From positions 1-8,494 of the forward strand of contig JALWEA010000451.1 of the NCBI GenBank assembly GCA_027039465.1: a DNA stretch of 8,494 nucleotides, in the 5' to 3' direction. The translations under genes were made by a program, and so were the position numbers. Source of the DNA: Calditrichia bacterium. Its GTDB lineage: Bacteria > Calditrichota > Calditrichia > Calditrichales > Calditrichaceae. Of the stretch, positions 1 through 5,486 are shown piece after piece (the first letter of the stretch is position 1; each line of letters begins with the position of its first letter). The notes beneath the pieces were generated by a model. That model saw only the letters and a list, made by a program, of their open reading frames with translations, ran no database searches and had not been told where the DNA came from.

Positions 1-549
1 TCCATTGCCCGCGCGGCTTTCTCGCTAACCTTTCCGGCAAAATTCATGTTAGTTGCCGCCATGAATCCCTGTCCCTGCGGCTATTACGGCGACCCGACCC
101 ATTCTTGTTCCTGTACCATACCGCAAATACAAAAATACCGCTCCCGCATTTCCGGCCCATTATTGGATCGCATCGATATCCACGTGGATGTTCCGGCTGT
201 TAAGTTCAAGGAATTGTCCTCCGATCGTTCCGGCGAGCCATCGGCAGTAGTGCGCGAACGCGTACAAAGGGCACGGGAAGTGCAATTAAAACGTTTCGCC
301 AAAGAAAAGGGTATTTTCTCCAATGCGCACATGGAATCGGCACAAATCCGCAAATATTGCCAAATCGATGAACAGGGCAAGCAATTATTAAGCATGGCCA
401 TCAAACAGGTCGGACTTTCGGCACGTGCTTACGATCGCATTTTAAAGGTTGCGCGCACCATTGCCGATTTGGAAGACAGCGAGCGCATTTTACCGCAACA
501 TTTGAGCGAAGCCATTCAGTATCGCAGTTTGGATCGGGAAGAGTTCTGA
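1..549 (+). CDS. YifB/ComM-family Mg-chelatase-like AAA+ ATPase, C-terminal part (5' truncated)
   Basis: The reading frame is open from base 1 (SIARAAFSLTFPAKFMLVAAM...), so the gene starts before the window and the methionine at 46 is internal. The visible part carries the family signature VAAMNPCPCG, followed by a second Cys pair (SCSC), then ISGPLLDRIDIHVDVP, the conserved segment of this AAA+ family. The end (LSARAYDRILKVARTIADLE, ...LSEAIQYRSLDR) is the helical Mg-chelatase C-terminal domain. ComM is a hexameric helicase for branch migration in natural transformation in Vibrio; many YifB homologues have no tested role. The Walker A and B motifs would be upstream and cannot be checked. 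The family assignment is firm; the function in this organism is inferred. It appears unrelated to the genes downstream. Confidence 0.93.
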   Translation, partial: SIARAAFSLTFPAKFMLVAAMNPCPCGYYGDPTHSCSCTIPQIQKYRSRISGPLLDRIDIHVDVPAVKFKELSSDRSGEPSAVVRERVQRAREVQLKRFAKEKGIFSNAHMESAQIRKYCQIDEQGKQLLSMAIKQVGLSARAYDRILKVARTIADLEDSERILPQHLSEAIQYRSLDREEF

Positions 550-556
550 TGAGAAT

Positions 557-666
557 GGTTAAGGGTTAAGAGTAAGAACGTTATTCGTGTATCCATTATG
601 CGTTAATCGAATTTGGGTTGAATTGTGGGCATAAAGTTGTTAAGAGTTAAGCGTTGAAGGGTTAAG
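557..666. repeat. Degenerate GGTTAAG heptamer repeats (two clusters)
   Basis: Two exact GGTTAAG units sit at 557-563 and 564-570, followed by AGTAAG. A second cluster at 638-666 reads TGTTAAG, AGTTAAG, CGTTGAAG, GGTTAAG. The sequence resembles a simple-sequence tract. Nothing suggests a gene or protein-binding role; it is recorded as structure only. Confidence 0.55.
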
Positions 667-700
667 GGAAAGTCGTTATTCATCAAGGCCTGTCATTGCG

Positions 701-759
701 AACGATCCCGCGAGCCTGCGAGCGGGAGCGTGAAGCAATCCCATCCAAATCAGCAACGG
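701..759 (+). repeat. Dispersed repeat, copy 1 (partner at 2383-2441)
   Basis: The first 40 bp (701-740) match 2383-2422 at 39 of 40 positions, and weaker similarity continues to about 759. The core contains a 6-bp inverted repeat, TCCCGC/GCGGGA, around GAGCCTGCGA. It is preceded by CCTGTCATTGC (689-699), which recurs at 2117-2127. A phrase of the type GTCATTGCGA...GAAGCAATC is, from memory, common as an intergenic repeat in several bacterial phyla. It lies upstream of the dehydrogenase gene; no coding role is seen. Confidence 0.8.
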
Positions 760-867
760 ACCTTGAGTTAAATCCCTTTTTTGCATCCAAATCCGGTTTC
801 TTTGCATCGAATAAAATGATAGATTATTTACGAAAAATGATTAAACTAAAAATAAAGGAAATACATC

Positions 868-1902
868 ATGAAAGCGATGGTTCTCAATCAAATCACGAAT
901 TTGCGGGTTAACAAAGAACCGCTGCAATTGGTTGATTTGCCCGATCCCAAACCGGCCGAAGATGAAGTGCTTTTGGAAGTCTCTGTATGCGGGGTTTGCC
1001 ATACCGAGTTAGACGAGATCGAAGGTCGCACACCGCCTTCGCGTTTTCCCATGGTCTTGGGACATCAGGTGGTTGGTCGTGTTGTGGAAAAGGGCAGTCA
1101 GGTGCAACAACTGCAATTGGGCGATCGGGTAGGCGTTCCCTGGCTTTATTCCTCATGCGGTCACTGCGAATACTGTTTGCGCGGTGAAGAGAATCTTTGC
1201 CCGGAATTTAAAGCAACCGGACGCGATGCCTTTGGCGGTTATGCCGAGTACATGGTGGTGAAAGAAAAATTTGCTCATCCCATCCCGGATGTATTTACCG
1301 ATGCCGAAGCCGCGCCGCTATTATGTGCAGGAGCCGTCGGCTATCGTTCCTTGCGTTTGACCAATTTGCAAAACGGTCAGCGTTTGGGCCTGACCGGATT
1401 CGGTGCTTCGGGACATTTGGTAATTCAGATGGTAAAACACAAATATCCGGATTCTCGGGTTTACGTTTTTGCCCGCAGCGAAAGTGAACGTGCTTTTGCA
1501 TTGGAATTAGGTGCGGTTTGGGCCGGAGACACCACCGATGAAGCGCCTGAAAAATTGCACGCCATCATTGATACGACACCCGTCTGGAAACCAGTGGTAG
1601 AAGCCATGAAAAATTTACTGCCGGGCGGTCGATTGGTAATCAATGCCATTCGTAAGGAAGATCATGACAAAGATTATTTGTTAAATTTATCGTATGAAGA
1701 TCATTTGTGGATGGAGCGGGAAATCAAAAGCGTGGCCAACGTGGCTTTGATCGATGTACGCGAATTTTTGCAATTAGCCGCAGAAGTACCCATTAAACCG
1801 GAATATCAGACCTTCCCGCTGGAAAAAGCGAATAAGGCTTTGATTGAATTAAAAGAACGCAAAATCCGCGGCGCCAAAGTATTGATTGTGAAAGGACGAT
1901 GA
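868..1902 (+). CDS. Zinc-dependent medium-chain alcohol dehydrogenase
   Basis: A complete 344-residue member of the medium-chain dehydrogenase/reductase superfamily, expected to interconvert alcohols and aldehydes with NAD(P)(H) in the cytoplasm. Catalytic zinc ligands are Cys41 (CGVCHTE), His66 and Cys153; structural zinc ligands are Cys97, Cys100, Cys103 and Cys111. The Rossmann nucleotide loop is GFGASGH at 177-183. The usual GHE motif reads GHQ (Gln67), a variant I recall from some subgroups. The strand after the loop ends in FARSESER without the acidic residue typical of NAD-specific enzymes, which leans towards NADP(H) (inference). The pattern LELGAVWAGD resembles the CAD2-like subgroup. 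The start is supported by AAGGA at 855-859, 8 nt before ATG. It stands alone between repeat-bearing spacers, so its substrate is not suggested by context. Confidence 0.95.
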   Translation: MKAMVLNQITNLRVNKEPLQLVDLPDPKPAEDEVLLEVSVCGVCHTELDEIEGRTPPSRFPMVLGHQVVGRVVEKGSQVQQLQLGDRVGVPWLYSSCGHCEYCLRGEENLCPEFKATGRDAFGGYAEYMVVKEKFAHPIPDVFTDAEAAPLLCAGAVGYRSLRLTNLQNGQRLGLTGFGASGHLVIQMVKHKYPDSRVYVFARSESERAFALELGAVWAGDTTDEAPEKLHAIIDTTPVWKPVVEAMKNLLPGGRLVINAIRKEDHDKDYLLNLSYEDHLWMEREIKSVANVALIDVREFLQLAAEVPIKPEYQTFPLEKANKALIELKERKIRGAKVLIVKGR

Positions 1903-1940
1903 GATTATTGCTCTTTGTCATCGATAAGTGCGCAACCGTT

Positions 1941-1986
1941 GCTGGTGCCTTGGATTATTAAGATGGTGACATGGATTGATTGGGAA
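1941..1986 (+). repeat. 46-bp direct repeat, copy 1
   Basis: It matches 2144-2189 at 42 of 46 positions by hand alignment, same orientation, 203 bp apart. Three of the four differences are G here against A in the second copy. No open frame or hairpin explains it. Confidence 0.85.
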
Positions 1987-2021
1987 TCGGTTGAATTGTT
2001 GAATGGTGGAATGAGGAAAAT

Positions 2022-2059
2022 CGTTATTCGTATATCCGTTATTCTTTATTCGTTATTCG
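2022..2059. repeat. CGTTATTCG-type simple repeat
   Basis: CGTTATTCG occurs at 2022-2030 and again at 2051-2059. The first is followed by TATATCCGTTAT, close to 579-599 after the Mg-chelatase-like gene (19 of 21 positions). Reverse-strand relatives (CGAATACACG) occur at 5834-5866 after the NifX-like gene. It looks like a recurring low-complexity spacer sequence of this genome. Confidence 0.5.
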
Positions 2060-2143
2060 GGAGTCATTGTTTGTGCCGGCGGTGGTGTGCGCCCGTTAAT
2101 TGATGTTATTCCCAGTCCTGTCATTGCAAGGCTGGGAACCATG

Positions 2144-2189
2144 GCTGGTGCCATGGATTATTAAGATAGTGACATGAATTAATTGGGAA
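2144..2189 (+). repeat. 46-bp direct repeat, copy 2
   Basis: Second copy of the repeat at 1941-1986, 42 of 46 identical. It is directly followed by a 7-bp tandem array: TGGGAAC at 2184-2190 and 2191-2197, then TTGGAAC at 2198-2204. It is preceded by CCTGTCATTGC (2117-2127), which also precedes the dispersed repeat at 701. Confidence 0.85.
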
Positions 2190-2210
2190 CTGGGAACTTG
2201 GAACTGGTAC

Positions 2211-2268
2211 GGCAACCGTGTCTCGATACGATCCCGCTGGCGTGGTCTCTACTCGACAACCGGTTGCC
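2211..2268. repeat. REP-like palindromic unit
   Basis: Perfect 8-bp ends GGCAACCG (2211-2218) and CGGTTGCC (2261-2268) enclose TCTCGATACG and CTACTCGAC, which can pair further through TCGA. Sequences of the pattern TCTCGATACG...CTACTCGAC are, from memory, common intergenic repeats in several bacterial phyla. No nearby transposase is visible. Confidence 0.6.
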
Positions 2269-2274
2269 TTTGAC

Positions 2275-2364
2275 CGCGTCCGGTTCCCGAGTGATTCTGC
2301 CGACACCGAGCAGTTTTTGCAAAGTGGAAAATAACAGGCAGAATCGTATCGAGGGACGGACGCG
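2275..2364. repeat. Long imperfect inverted repeat (hairpin-forming, ~90 bp)
   Basis: The arms are CGCGTCCG (2275-2282) with CGGACGCG (2357-2364), and GATTCTGCC (2293-2301) with GGCAGAATC (2337-2345). The stretches between them (TTCCCGAG against CGAGGGA) pair partly. The loop is about 35 nt. The right arm also pairs with CTCGATACGAT at 2222-2232 (11 bp, perfect), so alternative folds with the preceding unit exist. It could be a mobile palindromic unit or a structured transcript; nothing decides between them. Confidence 0.6.
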
Positions 2365-2379
2365 TCGCAACATGTCAAT
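2338..2379 (-). repeat. Inverted duplicate of 2652-2709
   Basis: Read on the - strand this segment runs ATTGACATGTT, CGCGTCCGT, then a CTCGATACGATTCTGC-like end. The same order appears on the + strand at 2652-2709, where the GTCC tetranucleotide between the blocks is expanded. The two 5' blocks are exact and the last block matches about 15 of 18. Confidence 0.7.
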
Positions 2380-2382
2380 AGT

Positions 2383-2441
2383 AACGATCCCGCGAGCCTG
2401 CGAGCGGGAGAGTGAAGCAATCTCCTTCAAAGCGGCAACGA
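2383..2441 (+). repeat. Dispersed repeat, copy 2 (partner at 701-759)
   Basis: Positions 2383-2422 match 701-740 with one mismatch (A at 2411 against C at 729), and the similarity fades out by about 2441. The same TCCCGC/GCGGGA inverted repeat is kept. This copy lacks the CCTGTCATTGC lead-in, which instead occurs at 2117-2127. The two copies flank the dehydrogenase gene in the same orientation, about 1.7 kb apart. Confidence 0.8.
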
Positions 2442-2476
2442 AATGAAGATTTTTCGTTCCGTCGCAATCACTCGCT

Positions 2477-2631
2477 AACCGGCCACGATCTTGCACAATG
2501 GCGGGCACAAAATCACTTCAATTCGTAAATTTACCAAATAAACGCTGCTAATTGGGCATCCCGAGAATCGGGACGGGGATGGGTCGCAAAACGGAATTCG
2601 CAAACTATTCAAATCTACCGAATAAAGGATT
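2477..2631 (+). repeat. Diverged ~155-bp intergenic element, copy A
   Basis: It shares an ordered series of blocks with 2864-3025: AACCGGCCACGATC plus TGCACA at the start, TTCAATTC, ACCAAAT, GGGCA, GATGGGT, GAATTCGCAA, and CTACCGAATAA-GGATT at the end. Near the middle it has a perfect hairpin, TCCCGA (2559-2564) with TCGGGA (2568-2573). No reading frame is conserved between the copies. Confidence 0.75.
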
Positions 2632-2651
2632 TATTTTCTTTTTGCTTTTAC

Positions 2652-2709
2652 ATTGACATGTTATGGCGCGTCCGTTCGTCCGTCCGTCCTTCCTTCAATA
2701 CAATTCTGC
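2652..2709 (+). repeat. Duplicate of 2338-2379 with tetranucleotide expansion
   Basis: ATTGACATGTT (2652-2662) and CGCGTCCG (2667-2674) are followed by six degenerate GTCC-type units (2670-2693) and then the AATACAATTCTGC end. The partner has only about two units. The length difference suggests slippage in the tetranucleotide tract. The frames running through here are repeat-encoded and not considered genes. Confidence 0.7.
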
Positions 2710-2730
2710 GTTTCATCTTGGAATGTTCTA

Positions 2731-2842
2731 TGTAAGAGCGAAGCATTTCTCTCAAGATACTGCAAACTTAAAAAATTTAATGTTGTGCAACCAAAAACAT
2801 CGATTGTTTCTTTATTGGTCAAGGAAATGCTTCGCCTCTACA
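2731..2842. mobile_element. MITE-like unit with terminal inverted repeats (tentative)
   Basis: The ends at 2731-2749 and 2824-2842 are inverted repeats matching at 16 of 19 positions, with a perfect 12-bp core: GCGAAGCATTTC at the left, GAAATGCTTCGC at the right. The interior (~74 bp) is AT-rich and codes for nothing recognisable. The size and TIRs fit a small non-autonomous element, and motifs of the type GAGGCGAAGCATT are, from memory, widespread intergenic repeats. No target-site duplication was established, so this could also be a plain palindromic repeat. Confidence 0.45.
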
Positions 2843-2863
2843 AATCCGGCGGAATTACTTTTA

Positions 2864-3025
2864 AACCGGCCACGATCATGCACATCATCGGGCAAACAAC
2901 GGCTTCAATTCAACAATTCACCAAATCCCTACGGATAATAGGGCACCCTTCCATACGGTAGTAGGGAAGGGCGGTGATGGGTTCTAAGAATTCGCAAGCG
3001 CCTTCAACCTACCGAATAAGGGATT
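2864..3025 (+). repeat. Diverged ~160-bp intergenic element, copy B
   Basis: Partner of 2477-2631 with the same block order. At the place of the copy A hairpin it has an unrelated but equally good stem, CCCTTCC (2946-2952) with GGAAGGG (2965-2971). Keeping the stem while changing its sequence suggests the structure matters or that the unit carries an exchangeable hairpin. Confidence 0.75.
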
Positions 3026-3222
3026 CCGAGCCAGCAGGATCATTCGCAATGATACTCATACATGAATCCTGATCTCTTATTACTTGAAAAAAATAACACT
3101 ATTAACCACCAAGCAAAATCCGAAAAAATTTTCAAATATCACATTATTCTACATACTGTAATTAATAATTTTTTAAACAATTAACCACAAAATCCAACAA
3201 TAAAAATATTTGCAAATTCTCC

Positions 3223-3251
3223 TTGCAAAATGAACTTATGTTCATTATATT
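3223..3251 (+). promoter_or_regulatory. Sigma-70-type promoter of the DUF134/MinD/NifX cluster
   Basis: TTGCAA (3223-3228) and TATATT (3246-3251) are separated by exactly 17 bp. Transcription would start near 3258, giving a leader of about 40 nt. A palindrome fills the spacer and its inverted copy overlaps the start of the transcript, as expected for a repressed promoter. Confidence 0.7.
3231..3246. promoter_or_regulatory. Operator candidate 1, between the -35 and -10 boxes
   Basis: TGAACTTATGTTCA (3231-3244) has the perfect half-sites TGAAC/GTTCA around TTAT. With the two following T residues it forms a 16-bp block that is the exact reverse complement of 3263-3278. Occupancy here would block RNA polymerase. 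The protein that binds it is unknown; the DUF134 product encoded immediately downstream is the natural candidate (inference). Confidence 0.72.
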
Positions 3252-3262
3252 GCGTACAACGA

Positions 3263-3278
3263 AATGAACATAAGTTCA
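3263..3278. promoter_or_regulatory. Operator candidate 2, in the early transcribed region
   Basis: AATGAACATAAGTTCA is the exact reverse complement of operator candidate 1. Dyad centres are 34 bp apart, a little over three helical turns, so two bound dimers would lie on roughly the same face and could cooperate. In RNA the two copies could also pair with each other, but only if transcription began upstream of 3231. Confidence 0.72.
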
Positions 3279-3297
3279 AATAAAGTGAAAGGAAGCC

Positions 3298-3753
3298 ATG
3301 CGCGGGCCGTACAGAAAACGCATGATATTGCAGCCGCCGCACATTAAAAGTTTTAAACCCAGCGGCGTTCCGCAACGAGCGCTGCAAACAATTATTTTGC
3401 AGGTGGACGAATACGAAGCCATTCGTTTGGCGGATTATTTGGGGTTGGAACATCAGCAGGCGGCGGATCAAATGCAAATTTCCCGTCCGACTTTTACGCG
3501 ACTAATTGAACGGGCGCGCAACAAAGTGGCTAGCGCATTGGTGGAAGGAAAGGCGTTGATTATTGAAGGCGGAAATGTGGATTTCATTCAACCGTTAAGT
3601 CGCTGCAAAGATTGCGGCGAGACATTTCCGCAAAATCAACGGTCGGAACGTTGTCCGGATTGCGGTTCGGAAAATATCGAAGATTTGACGCAACAGTATT
3701 TACCGAATCGACCCGGGCGCGGCGGACATGGACACGGAAGAAGGGGACGTTAA
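3298..3753 (+). CDS. DUF134-family helix-turn-helix regulator with C-terminal zinc ribbon
   Basis: A 151-residue protein matching DUF134 (PF02001). The N-terminal stretch has the family pattern FKPSGVPQRAL...L.VDEYEAIRLADYLGLEHQQAADQMQISRPTF (about 19-66), an HTH resembling sigma-70 region 4. It continues with ARNKVASALVEGKALIIEGG (73-92). A zinc ribbon follows with Cys103, Cys106, Cys119 and Cys122, then a Gly/His/Arg tail (GRGGHGHGRRGR). Family members are predicted DNA-binding proteins and often sit beside NifX-like and MinD-like genes in anaerobes and archaea. ATG at 3298 is preceded closely by AAAGGAAG (3288-3295). The gene is first behind a promoter with paired palindromes, so autoregulation is likely (inference). 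The zinc ribbon and His tail could sense metal. Confidence 0.93.
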   Translation: MRGPYRKRMILQPPHIKSFKPSGVPQRALQTIILQVDEYEAIRLADYLGLEHQQAADQMQISRPTFTRLIERARNKVASALVEGKALIIEGGNVDFIQPLSRCKDCGETFPQNQRSERCPDCGSENIEDLTQQYLPNRPGRGGHGHGRRGR

Positions 3754-3754
3754 G

Positions 3755-4612
3755 ATGAAAATTGCGGTAGCCAGCGGTAAAGGCGGAACCGGTAAAACGC
3801 TTATTTCAACCAATTTGGCACGTGTGGCTTTGGAACAGGGCAGTGTTACTTTATTCGATTTGGATGTGGAAGAACCGAATGCTCATCTGTTCTTCTCGGA
3901 GGTTGAACAGAAAAGTGAACCGGTGGAAAAAATGATCCCGGTGGTGGACGTTTCGATTTGCGAACTGAGCGGCGTGTGCAGCAAGGTGTGTGAGTATCAT
4001 GCCATTATTACTTTGGCCAATCAGGTTATGGTTTTTCCGGAACTGTGCCACAGTTGTTACGGCTGTCTGGAGATGTGTCCGTCAAAGGCCATTTCCGAAG
4101 GCAAAAAGCAAATCGGAATGATTAAACACGGTGCCAAAGACCATCTGCAACTCATCAGCGGATTGTTGAAAGTGGGTGAATCGGCAACCACGGCGCTGAT
4201 TCGCGATGTGAAAAAATTTCCCATTCAAAAGAGCGGTTTGCAGATTTACGATGCGCCTCCCGGTACTTCATGTCCGGTGATCGAAACGGTTAAAGATTTG
4301 GATTATGTGATTTTGGTCGGTGAGCCGACGCCATTCGGCCTGCACGATTTGAATCTTTTAGTACAAGTATTACAGGAAATCGGGCAACCGTTCGGTGTGG
4401 TGGTGAATAAAGCCGTAACCGGTAATGATCGCATTGAACAATACTGTGCGCAAAAAGGCCTTGAAATTTTGGCGCACATTCCTTTGCGCAGCGACATTGC
4501 CGGTGCTTACGCCAAAGGGCAATTGGTTAGTGAAGTTTTGCCCGATGTAAAGCAAATTTTTCAAGAATTGTTGGAAACGGTTACGCGAAAAGTGAACGGA
4601 GCGGTGGCATGA
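3755..4612 (+). CDS. MinD/Mrp-like P-loop ATPase with inserted ferredoxin domain (first of pair)
   Basis: A 285-residue SIMIBI-class ATPase. The deviant Walker A is GKGGTGKT (8-15), the switch region DLDVEEPN (35-42), and Walker B YDAPPG (165-170). A 2[4Fe-4S]-type ferredoxin insert lies at about 64-114. Its second motif is complete (Cys98, 101, 104, 108, then Pro). The first has only Cys69, Cys75 and Cys79, with Ser72 where the partner protein has Cys. The related ORP-locus ATPases of Desulfovibrio (DVU2103/DVU2104) suggest nucleotide-driven cluster assembly or transfer. ATG at 3755 is preferred over 3728: it has AAGGGG at 3741-3746, follows the DUF134 stop by one base, and gives the usual MKIAVASGKGG start. 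It overlaps the next gene by four bases, so the two are translationally coupled. Confidence 0.95.
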   Translation: MKIAVASGKGGTGKTLISTNLARVALEQGSVTLFDLDVEEPNAHLFFSEVEQKSEPVEKMIPVVDVSICELSGVCSKVCEYHAIITLANQVMVFPELCHSCYGCLEMCPSKAISEGKKQIGMIKHGAKDHLQLISGLLKVGESATTALIRDVKKFPIQKSGLQIYDAPPGTSCPVIETVKDLDYVILVGEPTPFGLHDLNLLVQVLQEIGQPFGVVVNKAVTGNDRIEQYCAQKGLEILAHIPLRSDIAGAYAKGQLVSEVLPDVKQIFQELLETVTRKVNGAVA

Positions 4613-5481
4613 AAGAGATCGTAATCATGAGCGGTAAAGGCGGAACCGGAAAGACTTCCATTACGGCGGCTTTGGGTGCTTTGGCCGGATCTAAGGCGGT
4701 CATGGCCGATTGCGATGTTGATGCGGCAAATCTGCATTTATTGTTCGATCCGCAAGTGGAACATGAAGAAGATTTTTATAGCGGCAAAAAGGCGGTAATC
4801 GATTACGACCTGTGTACCGATTGTGGCATTTGTGAAGAGAAATGCGCCTTTGACGCCATTCATTGGCAGGACGGCCGTGTGGTTATTAACGACGTAAGCT
4901 GCGAAGGGTGTTCGGTGTGTTTTCACTTGTGTCCGGTGGATGCCATCCGCATGGAAGATAATCTAGCCGGAAAATGGTATCGGGCGAAATCGCGGTTTGA
5001 CAATCCGTTCGTCTATGCTCATTTGGGCATCGGGCAGGAAAATTCCGGTAAGCTGGTCAGTAAGGTAAAGCAGGAAGCCAAAAAGGTGGCCGAAGAATTG
5101 CAACGGCCGTTTATTTTCGTGGACGGCCCTCCTGGTGTGGGCTGTCCGGTCATTTCTTCCTTAAGCAATGCGGATCACATTCTCATTGTTACGGAAGCCA
5201 CCGAATCCGGCTTACATGATTTGCAGCGGCTGGTTGAATTAACCGAATATTTTAAACTCAGCGCGTCGTGCGTGATTAATAAGAATGATTTAAACGAAGA
5301 AAGCGATCGGGCCATCAGTGCATTTTGCCGGGAACACAATATTCCTGTGGTTGAACGAATCCCGTTCCATCCGGCTTTTTACGAAACATTGGAACAGGGC
5401 AAAACATTGATTGAAAGCGATAACAAGGAAATCATTGCCAAAATAGAGCACATTTACCAATACCTAACAAAAGGAGAATAA
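4609..5481 (+). CDS. MinD/Mrp-like P-loop ATPase with inserted ferredoxin domain (second of pair)
   Basis: A 290-residue homologue of the preceding product. Walker A is GKGGTGKT (9-16) with signature Lys10, the switch is DCDVDAANLH (34-43), Walker B is VDGPPG (171-176), and NKND (224-227) is a likely base-recognition motif. The ferredoxin insert is complete: Cys69, 72, 75, 79 and Cys98, 101, 104, 108, enough for two [4Fe-4S] clusters. Such ATPases act as dimers; tandem genes suggest a heterodimer with the upstream protein, as proposed for the ORP complex (inference). Start ATG overlaps the previous stop in ATGA, with GGAG at 4598-4601. Its last codons contain the ribosome binding site of the NifX-like gene. 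Confidence 0.95.
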   Translation: MKEIVIMSGKGGTGKTSITAALGALAGSKAVMADCDVDAANLHLLFDPQVEHEEDFYSGKKAVIDYDLCTDCGICEEKCAFDAIHWQDGRVVINDVSCEGCSVCFHLCPVDAIRMEDNLAGKWYRAKSRFDNPFVYAHLGIGQENSGKLVSKVKQEAKKVAEELQRPFIFVDGPPGVGCPVISSLSNADHILIVTEATESGLHDLQRLVELTEYFKLSASCVINKNDLNEESDRAISAFCREHNIPVVERIPFHPAFYETLEQGKTLIESDNKEIIAKIEHIYQYLTKGE

Positions 5482-5486
5482 AAGCG

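Larger units (their letters stand above)
550..867. other. Non-coding spacer with short repeats between the YifB-like gene and the dehydrogenase
   Basis: This 318-bp stretch has no convincing gene. It holds heptamer-like GGTTAAG runs (557-576 and 638-666), a CGTTATTCGTGTATCC motif (579-594) that recurs near 2022, and one copy of a dispersed repeat (701-759). The last ~100 bp are AT-rich and presumably carry the dehydrogenase promoter, but no clear -35/-10 pair was found. The 71-codon frame at 696-911 runs through the repeat and into the dehydrogenase gene, so it is not taken as coding. Confidence 0.7.
1903..3222. other. Repeat island without genes, upstream of the NifX/MinD cluster
   Basis: This 1.3-kb stretch contains no reading frame with a recognisable family, a ribosome binding site and a start together. 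Frames at 1915-2103, 2121-2508 and 2653-2961 run through repeats and have unconvincing composition (Arg/Ser/Cys-rich, switching frame between repeat copies). It is a mosaic of short repeats listed separately. From about 3060 to 3222 it becomes very AT-rich, with ATTAACCAC followed shortly by AAAATCC twice (3101-3121 and 3180-3195). This last part leads into the promoter of the DUF134 gene. Confidence 0.7.

Noticed and set aside
800..867. Sigma-70 promoter for the dehydrogenase
   Set aside because: TTGCAT at 802 has no acceptable -10 box at 16-18 bp; the AT-rich stretch probably holds a promoter but its position cannot be defended.
696..911. 71-codon + strand frame
   Set aside because: It is built from the dispersed repeat and spacer and overlaps the start of the dehydrogenase gene; it has no ribosome binding site or family resemblance.
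2121..2508. Two overlapping - strand frames of 99 and 109 codons
   Set aside because: They run through palindromic and dispersed repeats and have the Arg/Ser/Cys-rich composition of repeat-derived frames; no domain recognised.
2670..2693. Possible CRISPR-like short repeats
   Set aside because: Only a degenerate 4-bp tandem tract; no repeat-spacer periodicity and no cas genes.
2653..2961. Overlapping + strand frames of 102 and 91 codons
   Set aside because: They cross the tetranucleotide tract, the MITE-like unit and element copy B in two different frames; no ribosome binding site and no family similarity.
3231..3278. FNR/CRP-type sites
   Set aside because: The half-sites are TGAAC/GTTCA and not TTGAT/ATCAA or TGTGA/TCACA, so assignment to that family is not supported.
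3728..3754. Upstream ATG at 3728 as the start of the first ATPase
   Set aside because: It would overlap the DUF134 gene and add nine residues that the family lacks, while ATG 3755 has a well-spaced AAGGGG and gives the standard N-terminus.
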